Assembly: GCF_029024465.1 (NCBI RefSeq)
Contig: NZ_CP118951.1
Span: 1-34,568, forward strand
Direction of reading: 5' to 3'
Source: Lactococcus garvieae subsp. garvieae
Lineage (GTDB): Bacteria > Bacillota > Bacilli > Lactobacillales > Streptococcaceae
DNA: 34,568 nt
Position numbers and translations under genes: made by a program. The notes under the pieces are model-generated. The model was given only the letters and a program-made list of their open reading frames with translations, was not told the origin of the DNA and did no database searches. Numbering within the stretch: the first letter of the stretch is position 1; every line of letters begins with the position of its first letter. Positions 6,378 to 14,999 of this stretch are shown here, in pieces.

Positions 6378-7139
6378 ATGGAATTCTCTGAGAGATTGAA
6401 AAAATTACGTTTAGAAGCAGGGTATACTCAAAAAGAATTAGCTGAAAAAATAAATTTAGCTTCACAAGGAGCTTATAGAAAATACGAAACTGGAGAAGGA
6501 AAACCTAGGGCTGCAAAACTAGAAAAACTTGCCTCAATTTTCAATGTCCCTGTAAGTTATCTTCTTGGTGAAACAGATGTTCGCTCCTCTTATGAGATAG
6601 TTGAAATTATGGAAAAACTGTCTGAACCAAGGCAATTAGAAACTGTGGGTTTTGCTAAAAATAAATTAAAAGAGCAAGAAGAAGAAAATAAAATCATACA
6701 GTTTAATCAGTCCTTATATGAGATTAAGGTTTTTGCAGACCAAGGCCTTTCAGCAGGTAAAGGAAATGGTATTTCAGATGACCATTCTACCTATATCGTT
6801 TATTGGACAAAGTGGGTTAATCATGATTATGGAGTTCCCATAAAAGGGGATTCAATGGAGCCTGATTATCATGATAAGGATATTGCTTTAATTCAAGAAC
6901 AACCTTTCCCAGATTGTGACGGTCAAGTTTGTGCTGTGTTAGACTTTTCAAAAGATGCAAGTTATATTAAATGTGTAACAGTCGAAGATGAATTTCTTCG
7001 TTTAGTCTCTTTAAATCGTTCTGTAGATGACGAAGGTAATTTGCTCTATGAAGATATTTTACTTCCTCGAGATGAAACAACAAAAATACTAGGAAAAGTT
7101 ATTGAAAGTTTTACTCCAGTGAAGAAAAATGAAATTTAA
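6378..7139 (+). CDS. LexA/CI-like repressor with XRE HTH and S24 peptidase domain
   Basis: 253 residues. The N-terminal HTH covers about 1-64 (MEFSERLKKLRLEAGYTQKE); the C-terminal S24 domain shows GDSMEPDY with Ser159 and the expected Lys198 in YIKC. An Ala-Gly bond at 126-127 lies in the linker at the place where LexA-type proteins cut themselves when RecA is activated. Layout and length match HdiR-like lactococcal regulators. A strong ribosome site (AAAGGAGG) precedes the ATG. It faces the minus-strand module across a palindrome it probably binds. I infer SOS-inducible control. A broken paralogue lies at 0.5-3.2 kb. Confidence 0.88.
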   Translation: MEFSERLKKLRLEAGYTQKELAEKINLASQGAYRKYETGEGKPRAAKLEKLASIFNVPVSYLLGETDVRSSYEIVEIMEKLSEPRQLETVGFAKNKLKEQEEENKIIQFNQSLYEIKVFADQGLSAGKGNGISDDHSTYIVYWTKWVNHDYGVPIKGDSMEPDYHDKDIALIQEQPFPDCDGQVCAVLDFSKDASYIKCVTVEDEFLRLVSLNRSVDDEGNLLYEDILLPRDETTKILGKVIESFTPVKKNEI

Positions 7140-7151
7140 AATAAAAAAATC

Positions 7152-7175
7152 GACTTGCCTTAGCAAGTCCTTTTT
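7152..7175 (+). terminator. Terminator of the repressor gene
   Basis: GACTTGC-CTTA-GCAAGTC followed by CTTTTT, 13 bp after the repressor stop. Confidence 0.85.
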
Positions 7176-7257
7176 ATTTATTTATCTTATATATTTTGAA
7201 CTTTTGAACTTTTGGGGGAAAAAAAACTCAGCAATACTCAGCTTTGCGGGGTTTTTA

Positions 7258-7331
7258 TTGATACAAAATAATATGTATAGTGATACAAAAAACTATGTAT
7301 AGTGATACAAAAAACTATGTATAGTGATACA
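7258..7331. repeat. Plasmid origin iterons (22-bp repeats, about 3.5 copies)
   Basis: Two full copies of a 22-bp unit (TATGTATAGTGATACAAAAA plus AC) at 7272-7293 and 7294-7315 are flanked by partial copies on both sides. Position directly before repB, unit length and copy number match the origins of lactococcal theta plasmids of the pCI305/pWV02 type, where RepB binds to start replication and sets copy number. Confidence 0.93.
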
Positions 7332-7367
7332 TTTTGTATTGACAGTGTATCAATGTTGTGTTATAAT
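7325..7367 (+). promoter_or_regulatory. repB promoter with inverted repeat
   Basis: TTGACA (7339-7344), 17 bp, TATAAT (7362-7367). The inverted repeat TGATAC (7325-7330) / GTATCA (7347-7352) spans the -35 box and reuses the core of the iteron, so RepB can be expected to repress its own gene here. Confidence 0.85.
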
Positions 7368-7402
7368 AAATCTATAAAAATAAAAAAAGGAATAAGTCAT
7401 AG

Positions 7403-8527
7403 ATGAATGATTTAGAAAAAAGAAATGTAGTTGAGCATAATGATTTAATTACCAGTGTTGCCAAAATGGATAAAGTTCCGTTGAAAATTTTTGAGATAGC
7501 TGTTTCTTACATCGATACAGAAAATCCACCAGAAGATAATATCGTCTATTTATCAAAGCAGGAATTATTCGAGTTTTTTGATGTATCAGATAGTAATAAG
7601 CACAGTCGTTTTAAAGAGGCAATAGAAAAAATGCAAAAGCAAGCTTTTTTTCAAATTAAAGAAGAGAAAAAAAGAGGTTTTAAATTTAAGAGCATTGTAC
7701 CAATTCCCTTTGTAGAATGGAATGATTATAATAGTCAAGTAATTATTAGATTTGACCAAGCAATCATGCCTTATTTGATTGATTTAAAAACAAATTTTAC
7801 CCAATATGCAATTACAGATATTATGGAGCTCAATAGTAAGTATAGTATAATCTTTTATAAGTTGCTTACCAAATCATATAATCAGTATGAACATTATCAA
7901 TACAAATCAAATCGTACAAAAAAACAATTGTTGGAATATAGAAATCCTCAGTATAGTATTTTAGAATTAAGAGAAATAACAGACACATTGGATGAATATA
8001 AACATAGTTCGAATTTCTTTAAAAGAGTAATTGATGAACCGTTAAAAGAAATTAATGACAACACTCATTTCAATGTTACCTATGAAAAAGTAAAAAAAGG
8101 TCGCAGCATCGATAGTATAATATTTCATATTGATAAGAAAATTATTCTGAGTGATAATGATTATAAAAAAGAACAAGATGATCCTGAATATTTGAAATCG
8201 AAGGCAAAACAAAATATGGATGATGCTGAGTATTTCAAACTTGCAATGGAAAGTAAATATACAAGATTACTTATAGAGAATTTTCTTTTAAATCCAATGG
8301 AAATGACCGATATTAATCTTATGGTTGGATTACAAAAAAATGTATATCCATTATATCAAGAATTAGAGAAGATAAAAGGAGATAATGGTCTCCTTATACA
8401 TTTACAATATGTTCAAGATAAACAAGAGGGTTATTCAAAAAGAAACACAGCAAAATATCTAAAGAAAACAATAGAAAGTTACTTAAGTTCAATAATGCAA
8501 AAAGAAAATTTAGGGGTGCATAAATGA
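7403..8527 (+). CDS. repB: Theta-replication initiator RepB (Rep_3 family)
   Basis: 374 residues, starting MNDLEKRNVVEHNDLITSVA, the conserved opening of lactococcal RepB proteins. Two winged-helix domains are expected in about residues 10-240; the C-terminal third is Lys/Glu-rich and variable between plasmids, where it helps determine compatibility. It binds the iterons and opens the AT-rich DNA. The ribosome site is AAAAAGG. The stop overlaps the parA start (ATGA), so replication and partition genes form one operon. Confidence 0.95.
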   Translation: MNDLEKRNVVEHNDLITSVAKMDKVPLKIFEIAVSYIDTENPPEDNIVYLSKQELFEFFDVSDSNKHSRFKEAIEKMQKQAFFQIKEEKKRGFKFKSIVPIPFVEWNDYNSQVIIRFDQAIMPYLIDLKTNFTQYAITDIMELNSKYSIIFYKLLTKSYNQYEHYQYKSNRTKKQLLEYRNPQYSILELREITDTLDEYKHSSNFFKRVIDEPLKEINDNTHFNVTYEKVKKGRSIDSIIFHIDKKIILSDNDYKKEQDDPEYLKSKAKQNMDDAEYFKLAMESKYTRLLIENFLLNPMEMTDINLMVGLQKNVYPLYQELEKIKGDNGLLIHLQYVQDKQEGYSKRNTAKYLKKTIESYLSSIMQKENLGVHK

Positions 8528-9285
8528 AAACAATTAGTTTATTAAATTTAAAGGGTGGAGTTGCAAAAACAACGACAGGTAATAATTTAGCAAAAGGCCT
8601 AGCAAATAAAGGAAAAAAAGTATTGTATATAGACACAGATATGCAGGCAAACGCTACGAGTATATTTTTAGATGAAGAGCGTACCAGTCCTGATTTTATA
8701 GGATTTGCAGAAATTTTGCTAGATGAAAAATTAGAAGATGTTTCAGAATATATCTATAACGTTGATAAAAATTTAGACATGATAGGTTCAAATTTGTCTG
8801 TTGCAGAGAGTGAGTTAAAAATTCGAAGTTCATTCAATAGAAATACTTCAAATATTGTCAATAAGATAATAAAAAAAGTTTCTTCTAAATATGATTATTG
8901 TATTATTGACTGCTCTCCAACAATAAATCTTATTACATTGAATATTATTATTGCCAGCGATGAGATTATTATTCCGATAAAAATTGATAAATTCGCATTG
9001 GAAGGTTATCAAACTACACTAAATAACATTGAACAAATCATTGATGATTATGAACTTGATACAGAACTTACTATTCTCTACACAATGGTAAACAGGAATA
9101 ATATTGATAAACAAATTATGGAACTAATTTCTGGTAATCGTTTTGATACAACTATTCGTTTTCAAGCAAAACCTATCACTGAAAATGCACTAAATAATGT
9201 TGTATTAATTGATGATAAAAGAGATACAAGTGTAAAAGAAGATTATTTATCTCTAGTAGATGAAATAATAAGTAAGGAGGGGTAA
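8524..9285 (+). CDS. parA: Plasmid partition ATPase ParA
   Basis: 253 residues. Deviant Walker A KGGVAKTTTG lies at residues 10-19, a second conserved Asp in YIDTDMQANAT, and Walker B in YCIIDCSPT. There is no N-terminal HTH, so it is the short (type Ib or Soj-like) form that does not itself bind the operator. It moves plasmids over the nucleoid using ParB-DNA complexes. Translation is coupled to repB by a 4-bp overlap. Confidence 0.93.
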   Translation: MKTISLLNLKGGVAKTTTGNNLAKGLANKGKKVLYIDTDMQANATSIFLDEERTSPDFIGFAEILLDEKLEDVSEYIYNVDKNLDMIGSNLSVAESELKIRSSFNRNTSNIVNKIIKKVSSKYDYCIIDCSPTINLITLNIIIASDEIIIPIKIDKFALEGYQTTLNNIEQIIDDYELDTELTILYTMVNRNNIDKQIMELISGNRFDTTIRFQAKPITENALNNVVLIDDKRDTSVKEDYLSLVDEIISKEG

Positions 9286-9287
9286 AT

Positions 9288-10010
9288 ATGGCAAACAATT
9301 TTGGCTTCACTGATTTGATAAAAAAAGATGAGCATGAAAGAAAAAAAACAAATACAAAAAATATTCCAGTAGATGAAATAAAAGAAAATGAAAACAATAA
9401 TTACGAACTTGTTGATATAGATAAATTAGCTACAAGTATAGAAGAGCTAGGATTATTACAACCGTTATTGGTCAAAAAAAGAGGGAAATTTGAATATGAA
9501 TTGATTGCAGGACATAGAAGATTTACTGCGATTAAAAAACTTATTGAAGATGATAAACTCCCTTCAGATTATGAAGTACTATCTAAGATAATTGACTCTT
9601 CAGAGAATGAAATAATAACAAGACTAAAATTGCATGAAACAAATCTACAAACTCGATCACTTCTAAATATGGAAGAAAGCGAAAAAATTTCTATCGTTGA
9701 AGATTATATGAATCTAATCGAACAAGCAAAAAAACAAGGAATTGAATTAAATGGCAAACCAATAAAAGGCAAAACAAGAGAACTTGTGGCAGAAAGATTT
9801 GGAGTAAGTCACTATACGGCTCAGAAGATTATCCGAAAAGTTAAAGAGGGAGGAGAAAAAGAAAAAACAAAAAAAGTTAAAAGTGTCAGTACAGTAACTC
9901 AACTAAAAAAAATTGTTAAGCAAATTGAAAAATTGGAATTTGAGAATACTGAAGAAGAAACAAAAATTAAAGAAGGAATAATTAAACTTTTAGAAGAGAA
10001 AGCCAAATAA
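9288..10010 (+). CDS. parB: Centromere-binding protein ParB
   Basis: 240 residues. The N-terminal ParB/Srx-type nuclease-like domain has the GHRRFTAIKKL box at about 77-87, and a central HTH (RELVAERFGVSHYTAQKII) lies near 160-185, followed by a charged coiled-coil-like tail. GGAGGGG precedes the ATG three bases after parA. The repeats directly downstream are its likely binding site. Confidence 0.9.
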   Translation: MANNFGFTDLIKKDEHERKKTNTKNIPVDEIKENENNNYELVDIDKLATSIEELGLLQPLLVKKRGKFEYELIAGHRRFTAIKKLIEDDKLPSDYEVLSKIIDSSENEIITRLKLHETNLQTRSLLNMEESEKISIVEDYMNLIEQAKKQGIELNGKPIKGKTRELVAERFGVSHYTAQKIIRKVKEGGEKEKTKKVKSVSTVTQLKKIVKQIEKLEFENTEEETKIKEGIIKLLEEKAK

Positions 10011-10024
10011 GGCTTTCTTTTTTT
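9997..10024 (+). terminator. Terminator of the repB-parA-parB operon
   Basis: GAAAGCC-AAATAA-GGCTTTC followed by eight T overlaps the end of parB. Confidence 0.88.
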
Positions 10025-10028
10025 GCAA

Positions 10029-10292
10029 GGGGGCAAAGTTTAGCCCCTAATTCAAAATATAGAACATCAAAACATAGGGGGGCAAAGTTTAGCCCCTAAT
10101 TCAAAATATGAAACATCAAAACATAGGGGGGCAAAGTTTAGCCCCTAATTCAAAATATGAAACATCAAAACATAGGGGGGGGCAAAGTTTAGCCCCTAAT
10201 TCAAAATATGAAACATCAAAACATAGGGGGCAAAGTTTAGCCCCTAATTCAAAATATAGAACATCAAAACATGGAGGGCAAAGTTTAGCTAT
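10029..10292. repeat. Six ~49-bp tandem repeats with G tracts, candidate centromere
   Basis: The unit is a G tract, CAAAGTTTAGCCCCTAATTC, then an A/T-rich spacer ending ACATCAAAACATA. Spacing between copies is 49, 49, 51, 48 and 48 bp. The G tract varies (5, 6, 6, 8, 5 and 3) while the rest hardly changes, and the last copy is degenerate. Each full unit contains the inverted repeat GGGGC/GCCCC. The position right after parB suggests a parS-type site. A reading frame across the array is repeat-derived and not a gene. Confidence 0.75.
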
Positions 10293-10304
10293 GTGTCCAC
10301 CAGA

Positions 10305-10410
10305 GTATACTACAAAAGTTCATTTACACTTTCTGTTATAATGGGATTTATAAAAGGTCAATTAAGTTGAGCATTGCGTTCAATCAAAGTAATGTGATGA
10401 ATGGATGTCA
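10305..10410 (+). promoter_or_regulatory. Repeated promoter segment, copy 1
   Basis: About 100 bp matching 26943-27050 (AGAGTATACTACAA, then an extended -10 TGTTATAAT at 10336-10344, then AAAAGGTCAA and TTGAGCATTG). At 27 kb it leads into a BRCT gene; here that gene is absent and only short frames follow before the membrane-protein gene at 10501. It may be a leftover promoter now driving the downstream gene. Confidence 0.6.
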
Positions 10411-10500
10411 GTTTGCCAGAGCCTATAAAATAATTAAAGAATTGAGGGTAAATTTTGAGTATGTATACTTTTAGAAGAACCATAAATTTAGGAGACAGAG

Positions 10501-11661
10501 TTGAATAGAAGAAAGTTTTTAATATTTTTATCCATTTGTCTTACGTTGACTACAGTAGGATGGTTTATTTATCTTGCTTTAGTTTTGCATGATTATATTA
10601 CATTTTGGGTTGGACTCGTTATAACCCTTATTTATAGTGGAATTATAAGTTTTAGACTATTAAATTTTAACCGTATTTCAAAATGGGAAGAGATACCCGA
10701 GGAGCTTCAAAAAGAATATGGGGGTGTTACAACTCAACTTCTTCAACGGGAAAACATCAATCTATTTATTCTCCTGAGCTTTTTCTTTAACCTTTGTGCA
10801 AGTCCAGTCATGGTAAAATCTACTATTTTTTCTGCTTGGTTGATCCTCACTCTCTTGATTGCGATTTACTTGTTACGTGAGCTAGAACATACGACCTATA
10901 TTGAGGAACAACTGCCTCAGTCAAAGAAAAATAAAATTATTACGGTTCTCGTTTATTCCTTACTGATGATTATCATTTTTATAAATTCACTAGTAAATGG
11001 ATTTTCTGTTCATGAACTGTCATCTCAACCTCTTGATTCAGCTTTTGGAAAAGTCTTCACTCTCTTTCTTCTTTGTAGCCTTTGGCTATTTATTGTATGC
11101 TTTACGTGGAAAGAATGGTCAAGTCAGCGGTTCTTTAGATATCTCCAATACTTTATTTTATCTTTCTCTCTTGTTTTTTTTGTTGGACGTTTGGTAATAT
11201 ATAATATCCAGCATCATGCGGTTTACTATTCCAGTCAAATGAAGCATGATAAATACAATGATCCCGTTTTAATCGCAATGATGGATTTTGCAAAAACAAC
11301 TGACTTTCCAGATACGGTGACTTATAAGCAAAATTATGATGAAAAAGAAATAAAGGCAAAAAACTTTGGTGGTTATGCACTCTATCATAATGATGTTTCT
11401 TCTCATTCGGTTTATGATTCTCAATATACCTTCAGAAGTGATGATTTATTTATGCAAATTTCAGATAAAGGATATTTTGAAATTTATACAATGTCCCTCC
11501 TTAATAAACCTGGATATAAAATTTTAAATGATGAGGAATGTTTACGCTCTATTCAGGATTGGGTAAAGAAAACAGAGCAAGAAACACTCAAAGAACAGAG
11601 CAAGCCGCTCATAAATTTACAATTTATATATAACATGCTCTATCAGAACAAATTTAAATAA
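10501..11661 (+). CDS. Multi-pass membrane protein of unknown function
   Basis: 386 residues. The TTG start at 10501 follows AGGAGACAGAG at good spacing. About six hydrophobic segments are visible: residues 8-28, 32-52, 86-106, 110-126, 145-165 and two closely spaced near 185-240. A soluble C-terminal domain of about 145 residues follows, rich in Tyr, Asp and Lys. No signature is recognised. An intrinsic terminator follows, so it is a single-gene unit. It could be a phage-defence or envelope protein, but nothing in the sequence shows which. Confidence 0.7.
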   Translation: MNRRKFLIFLSICLTLTTVGWFIYLALVLHDYITFWVGLVITLIYSGIISFRLLNFNRISKWEEIPEELQKEYGGVTTQLLQRENINLFILLSFFFNLCASPVMVKSTIFSAWLILTLLIAIYLLRELEHTTYIEEQLPQSKKNKIITVLVYSLLMIIIFINSLVNGFSVHELSSQPLDSAFGKVFTLFLLCSLWLFIVCFTWKEWSSQRFFRYLQYFILSFSLVFFVGRLVIYNIQHHAVYYSSQMKHDKYNDPVLIAMMDFAKTTDFPDTVTYKQNYDEKEIKAKNFGGYALYHNDVSSHSVYDSQYTFRSDDLFMQISDKGYFEIYTMSLLNKPGYKILNDEECLRSIQDWVKKTEQETLKEQSKPLINLQFIYNMLYQNKFK

Positions 11662-11743
11662 AAGGGATCAGTACCTCTTTAATTGAGATTCTAAGGCATA
11701 TATGAGTTAAAAATCTTAGTTGCACAATAATCTCAAATTTTAG

Positions 11744-11768
11744 CAGAACTCTAAAAGTTCTGTTTTTT
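11744..11768 (+). terminator. Terminator after the membrane-protein gene
   Basis: CAGAACT-CTAAA-AGTTCTG followed by six T, about 80 bp after the stop. Confidence 0.8.
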
Positions 11769-11798
11769 GTTAGATAAATGAAGAGCCTGCATTACACT

Positions 11799-11837
11799 CA
11801 AAGTAAATTTTAAGTCTACTTATAACTTATTTTTGAG
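11799..11837 (+). repeat. Direct repeat of the resolvase-proximal site, left copy
   Basis: CAAAGTAAATTTTAAGTCTA continuing to 11837 matches 14888-14925, upstream of the serine resolvase gene, with one substitution and one extra base. The two copies, in the same orientation 3.09 kb apart, bracket nupC and pdp. It is probably a recombination subsite (res-like) carrying the AAGTA/TACTT inverted pair. The rest of 11838-12032 is gene-free and holds one ACTAGC/GCTAGT inverted pair. Confidence 0.65.
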
Positions 11838-12032
11838 TATCATGGAAACTTCAGTAAAAATAAGTAACAGCTTCTAATAGATTAAATAGTGGGTTTATAC
11901 TAGCAAATTAAAAAATAAATTAGCTAGTATTTGATTTTTAAAAAGAAAAGGCTTACAATGTATTTGTTGGTGACTCCAATAATTACATTTAACAATACTT
12001 GGTATTCTTGAAGAATATCTAATATCGTTAAA

Positions 12033-12075
12033 GGGCAGAACGAAGCCATGATATTCGTTCTGCCCTTTTTAATTG
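12033..12075 (+). terminator. Strong terminator or attenuator before nupC
   Basis: An 11-bp perfect stem GGGCAGAACGA/TCGTTCTGCCC followed by TTTTT ends 28 bp before the nupC ATG. It either protects nupC from upstream transcription or acts as a leader attenuator; no clear promoter lies between it and the gene. Confidence 0.8.
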
Positions 12076-12103
12076 ACAACCTAACTATTTTAAAGGAGAA
12101 AAA

Positions 12104-13345
12104 ATGTATTTATTAATTAATGCTATAGGGATAATAGTTTTTGTTATTATAGCTTTCATGTTTTCCAAAAACAAATCAATGATTAACTGGAAATCTATAT
12201 TAATATTATTGTTTATTAATTTGTTTTTAGCTTGGTTTTTAACAGAGTTTTCTATTGGTCGAGCAATTGTTCATGAAGCTGCAAACGGCTTTGTTGAGTT
12301 AGTTGATATTGCTTATGAAGGTATTGCGTTTGCTTTACCTGACTGGGTTCATGTTAAGCAGATGAATTTTGTAACGTCAGTCCTACTGCCAATTTTAATG
12401 ATTGTACCTCTTTTTGATATATTAACATATATAGGGGTGTTACCTTTTGTCATAAAATGGATAGGAACTGGGCTATCTAAAATTACGGGGAAACCAAAGT
12501 TTGAATCATTTTTTTCTATGGAAATGATGTTTTTGGGGAATACAGAAGCGATTGTTGTTTCTTCTCTCCAATTAAATAAAATAAATAAGGAACGCACGTT
12601 GACTATTGCTATGATGTCAATGAGTTGTGTGACAGCTTCTATTATTGGAGCATATATTACTATGATGCCTGGAGAATTTGTATTATCAGCCATACCAATT
12701 AATATAATTAATGCACTTTTAGTATCTAGTATTTTGAATCCCGTACAAGTTACCGATCAAGAAGATACAATTGCTAAGTTAGGGGAAAATACTGGCTCAC
12801 TTAGTACTAATACAAGTGATATTGAAGATGTTAAAATAAAAAAAGAACCGTTCTTTTCATTTTTAGGGGATTCTATTCTTAACTCTGGAAAGTTAATTTT
12901 GATTATTACAGCAAATGTTATAGCATTTGTTGCTCTTGCGGCCCTTGCTAATAAAATACTTGGTCTTATTAACCCCTGGTTATCTTTGGAACATGTACTA
13001 GGTTTGATCATGTTTCCTTTTGCATGGCTGATGGGATTAAATGTCCATAATTCTTTTGAACTAGCACAGTATATGGGTACTAAATTAGTAACAAATGAAT
13101 TTGTTGTTATGGGTCAAGTATCAAATCTTATAAAAAACTTCACGCCTCATTATCAAGCAGTTTTAACCGTATTTTTAACGTCATTTGCTAATTTTTCTAC
13201 CTTAGGAATGATAATAGGATGTCTTAAAGGTATCGTCAATAAAGAAAAGAATGAATTTATTGCAAATAATATTGGGTATTTAATTCTTTCGGGAATACTA
13301 GTTTCACTTATGTCTGCAGGAACGATAGGATTGTTTGTATGGTAG
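12104..13345 (+). CDS. nupC: Concentrative nucleoside transporter, NupC/CNT family
   Basis: 413 residues with at least eight membrane segments. The CNT signature region is visible: GKPKFESFFSMEMMFLGNTE around residues 128-147, with the Glu and Asn residues used for nucleoside and cation binding. The family imports nucleosides by H+ or Na+ symport. The ribosome site is AAAGGAG. A pyrimidine-nucleoside phosphorylase gene follows 67 bp later, so uptake and first breakdown step are adjacent. Confidence 0.88.
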   Translation: MYLLINAIGIIVFVIIAFMFSKNKSMINWKSILILLFINLFLAWFLTEFSIGRAIVHEAANGFVELVDIAYEGIAFALPDWVHVKQMNFVTSVLLPILMIVPLFDILTYIGVLPFVIKWIGTGLSKITGKPKFESFFSMEMMFLGNTEAIVVSSLQLNKINKERTLTIAMMSMSCVTASIIGAYITMMPGEFVLSAIPINIINALLVSSILNPVQVTDQEDTIAKLGENTGSLSTNTSDIEDVKIKKEPFFSFLGDSILNSGKLILIITANVIAFVALAALANKILGLINPWLSLEHVLGLIMFPFAWLMGLNVHNSFELAQYMGTKLVTNEFVVMGQVSNLIKNFTPHYQAVLTVFLTSFANFSTLGMIIGCLKGIVNKEKNEFIANNIGYLILSGILVSLMSAGTIGLFVW

Positions 13346-13412
13346 TTTAATCAATAGACTTGAAATAATAATTAAAAGAAATAGTATTCTAATATAAATA
13401 TAAGGAGAAATA

Positions 13413-14705
13413 ATGACATACAGAATGGTAGACCTGATTCAAAAAAAACGTGATGGCGGTCACTTTGAGAAAGCTGAAACCGATTGGCTTATCTCTGGTT
13501 ATGCGACCGGTGAGGTTCTGGATTACCAAATGGCAGCACTTGCTATGGCGATTTATTTTGAAGGTATGACGACAGAAGAAACAGCCAACTTAACCATGGC
13601 CATGGTTTCCTCAGGTAAAGAATTTGATTTATCAGCTATTCCTGGTGTGAAGGTAGACAAACATTCGACTGGTGGTGTAGGTGATAAAGTAACAATTATT
13701 TTAGCACCTTTAGTAGCGAGTTTTGATGTCCCTGTCGCTAAAATGTCTGGCCGTGGTTTAGGACATACTGGTGGAACATTAGATAAGTTAGAATCCATTC
13801 CTGGATTTGAAATTGAAAAAACAGAAGAAGACTTTATCACCCAAGTGAAGAATTCCAGAATCGCGGTGATTGGTCAGTCTGATGAGTTGGTTAAAGCAGA
13901 CAAGCTTCTCTATGCCCTTCGGGATGTGACAGCCACAGTCGATATTATTCCATTGATTGCAAGCTCGATCATGTCTAAGAAAATTGCTTCGGGGTCAAAT
14001 GCCATTTTGCTTGATGTGACTGTTGGCGACGGTGCTTTCATGAAGAATCTCGAAGATGCCCGACTTTTAGCACGTACAATGGTTGACTTAGGAAAGGCTG
14101 TTGGTCGTGAAACAGTGGCTGTTCTAACAAATATGAATCAACCTTTAGGATATGCTATAGGTAATCGTAATGAAATTACGGAAGCTGTGAATACGCTAAA
14201 TGGTAAAGGAACATCAGAGTTCCGTCACTTTATCGCGGAACTGGCTCAAATTATGCTTGCATTAGCAGGTGTAGAAAAAACAGTTCCAGAAATCATCGAA
14301 CACCTTGATAATGGTAAAGCTTATGCTAAATTTCTTGCTATGTGTGAAGCACAGAACGGAGATGCAACAGCATTTAACCATTTGACTGCAGAGTTAAATG
14401 TGGCACATACTGTTGAGATCTATGCTGAACGTGCAGGTTATATCTCACAAGAAAAAGCGATGGGTGTCGGTATTGTGGCGATGAAGCTAGGTGCAGGACG
14501 AGCAACTAAGGCAGATACAATCGATTTTGAAGCTGGTGTTACTCTTGCGAAAAAAGTAGGCGATTCAGTCCAAAAAGGTGATCTTATTGCTACACTTTAT
14601 AGCAATCGTGCAATTTCTTCCGATTTGATTGCGGAGTTTAAAGACAATATCGAAATTTCTGACCAGCAAATTCATGCACCTGAAATTTTGGAAGTTATTC
14701 GCTAG
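13413..14705 (+). CDS. pdp: Pyrimidine-nucleoside phosphorylase
   Basis: 430 residues, full length. It splits uridine and (deoxy)thymidine into base and (deoxy)ribose-1-phosphate. The phosphate loop KHSTGGVGDK lies at residues 83-92 and the family signature SGRGLGHTGGTLDKLESIPG at 112-131; the C-terminal lipoyl-like domain includes AGVTLAKKVGDSVQKGD. Codon use looks different from nupC, nearer to a chromosomal housekeeping gene, so it may have been captured separately. The thymidine-specific enzyme deoA is the closest alternative. Confidence 0.92.
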   Translation: MTYRMVDLIQKKRDGGHFEKAETDWLISGYATGEVLDYQMAALAMAIYFEGMTTEETANLTMAMVSSGKEFDLSAIPGVKVDKHSTGGVGDKVTIILAPLVASFDVPVAKMSGRGLGHTGGTLDKLESIPGFEIEKTEEDFITQVKNSRIAVIGQSDELVKADKLLYALRDVTATVDIIPLIASSIMSKKIASGSNAILLDVTVGDGAFMKNLEDARLLARTMVDLGKAVGRETVAVLTNMNQPLGYAIGNRNEITEAVNTLNGKGTSEFRHFIAELAQIMLALAGVEKTVPEIIEHLDNGKAYAKFLAMCEAQNGDATAFNHLTAELNVAHTVEIYAERAGYISQEKAMGVGIVAMKLGAGRATKADTIDFEAGVTLAKKVGDSVQKGDLIATLYSNRAISSDLIAEFKDNIEISDQQIHAPEILEVIR

Positions 14706-14814
14706 CAAGATTTTACATACAGCATCTAGAAATTGAGTGTCACTTATTTTCTTATGTGTTGAATAGAAAATAAAAAAAGCTTTATATCCAACAAACGATG
14801 GGATTCAAAAAAGA

Positions 14815-14842
14815 AAAATAGGATTGCTTATCCTTTTTTTTG
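14815..14842 (+). terminator. Short terminator after pdp
   Basis: AGGAT-TGCTT-ATCCT followed by eight T, about 110 bp after the stop. Confidence 0.6.
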
Positions 14843-14887
14843 TCGTTGTTCTTCTGAAAGTTTTAAACAATCTTCTATCAAATTCCA

Positions 14888-14975
14888 CAAAGTAAATTTT
14901 AAGTCTACTTATAATTTATTTTGAGAAATGTTATAATAGCAGTAAAAACACGAGTAAATTTTACATGTAAATTAT
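14888..14975 (+). promoter_or_regulatory. Putative res site and resolvase promoter
   Basis: It begins with the repeat shared with 11799-11837. TGTTATAAT at 14930-14937 is an extended -10, and further on the near-palindrome ATTTTACATGTAAATT (14958-14973) repeats the AGTAAATTTTA start of the first half. Two such arms around a promoter 25-110 bp before a serine resolvase gene is the usual res layout: binding sites for recombination and self-repression. Confidence 0.6.
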
Positions 14976-14999
14976 ATCGTTTTAAAAAAAGGAATTTTT

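Noticed and set aside
10029-10292. CRISPR array
   Set aside because: Units are adjacent repeats with no unique spacers and no cas genes are nearby.
10108-10341. Open frame of 77 codons across the repeat array
   Set aside because: It is a periodic translation of the 49-bp repeats, has no ribosome site and shifts frame with G-tract length.
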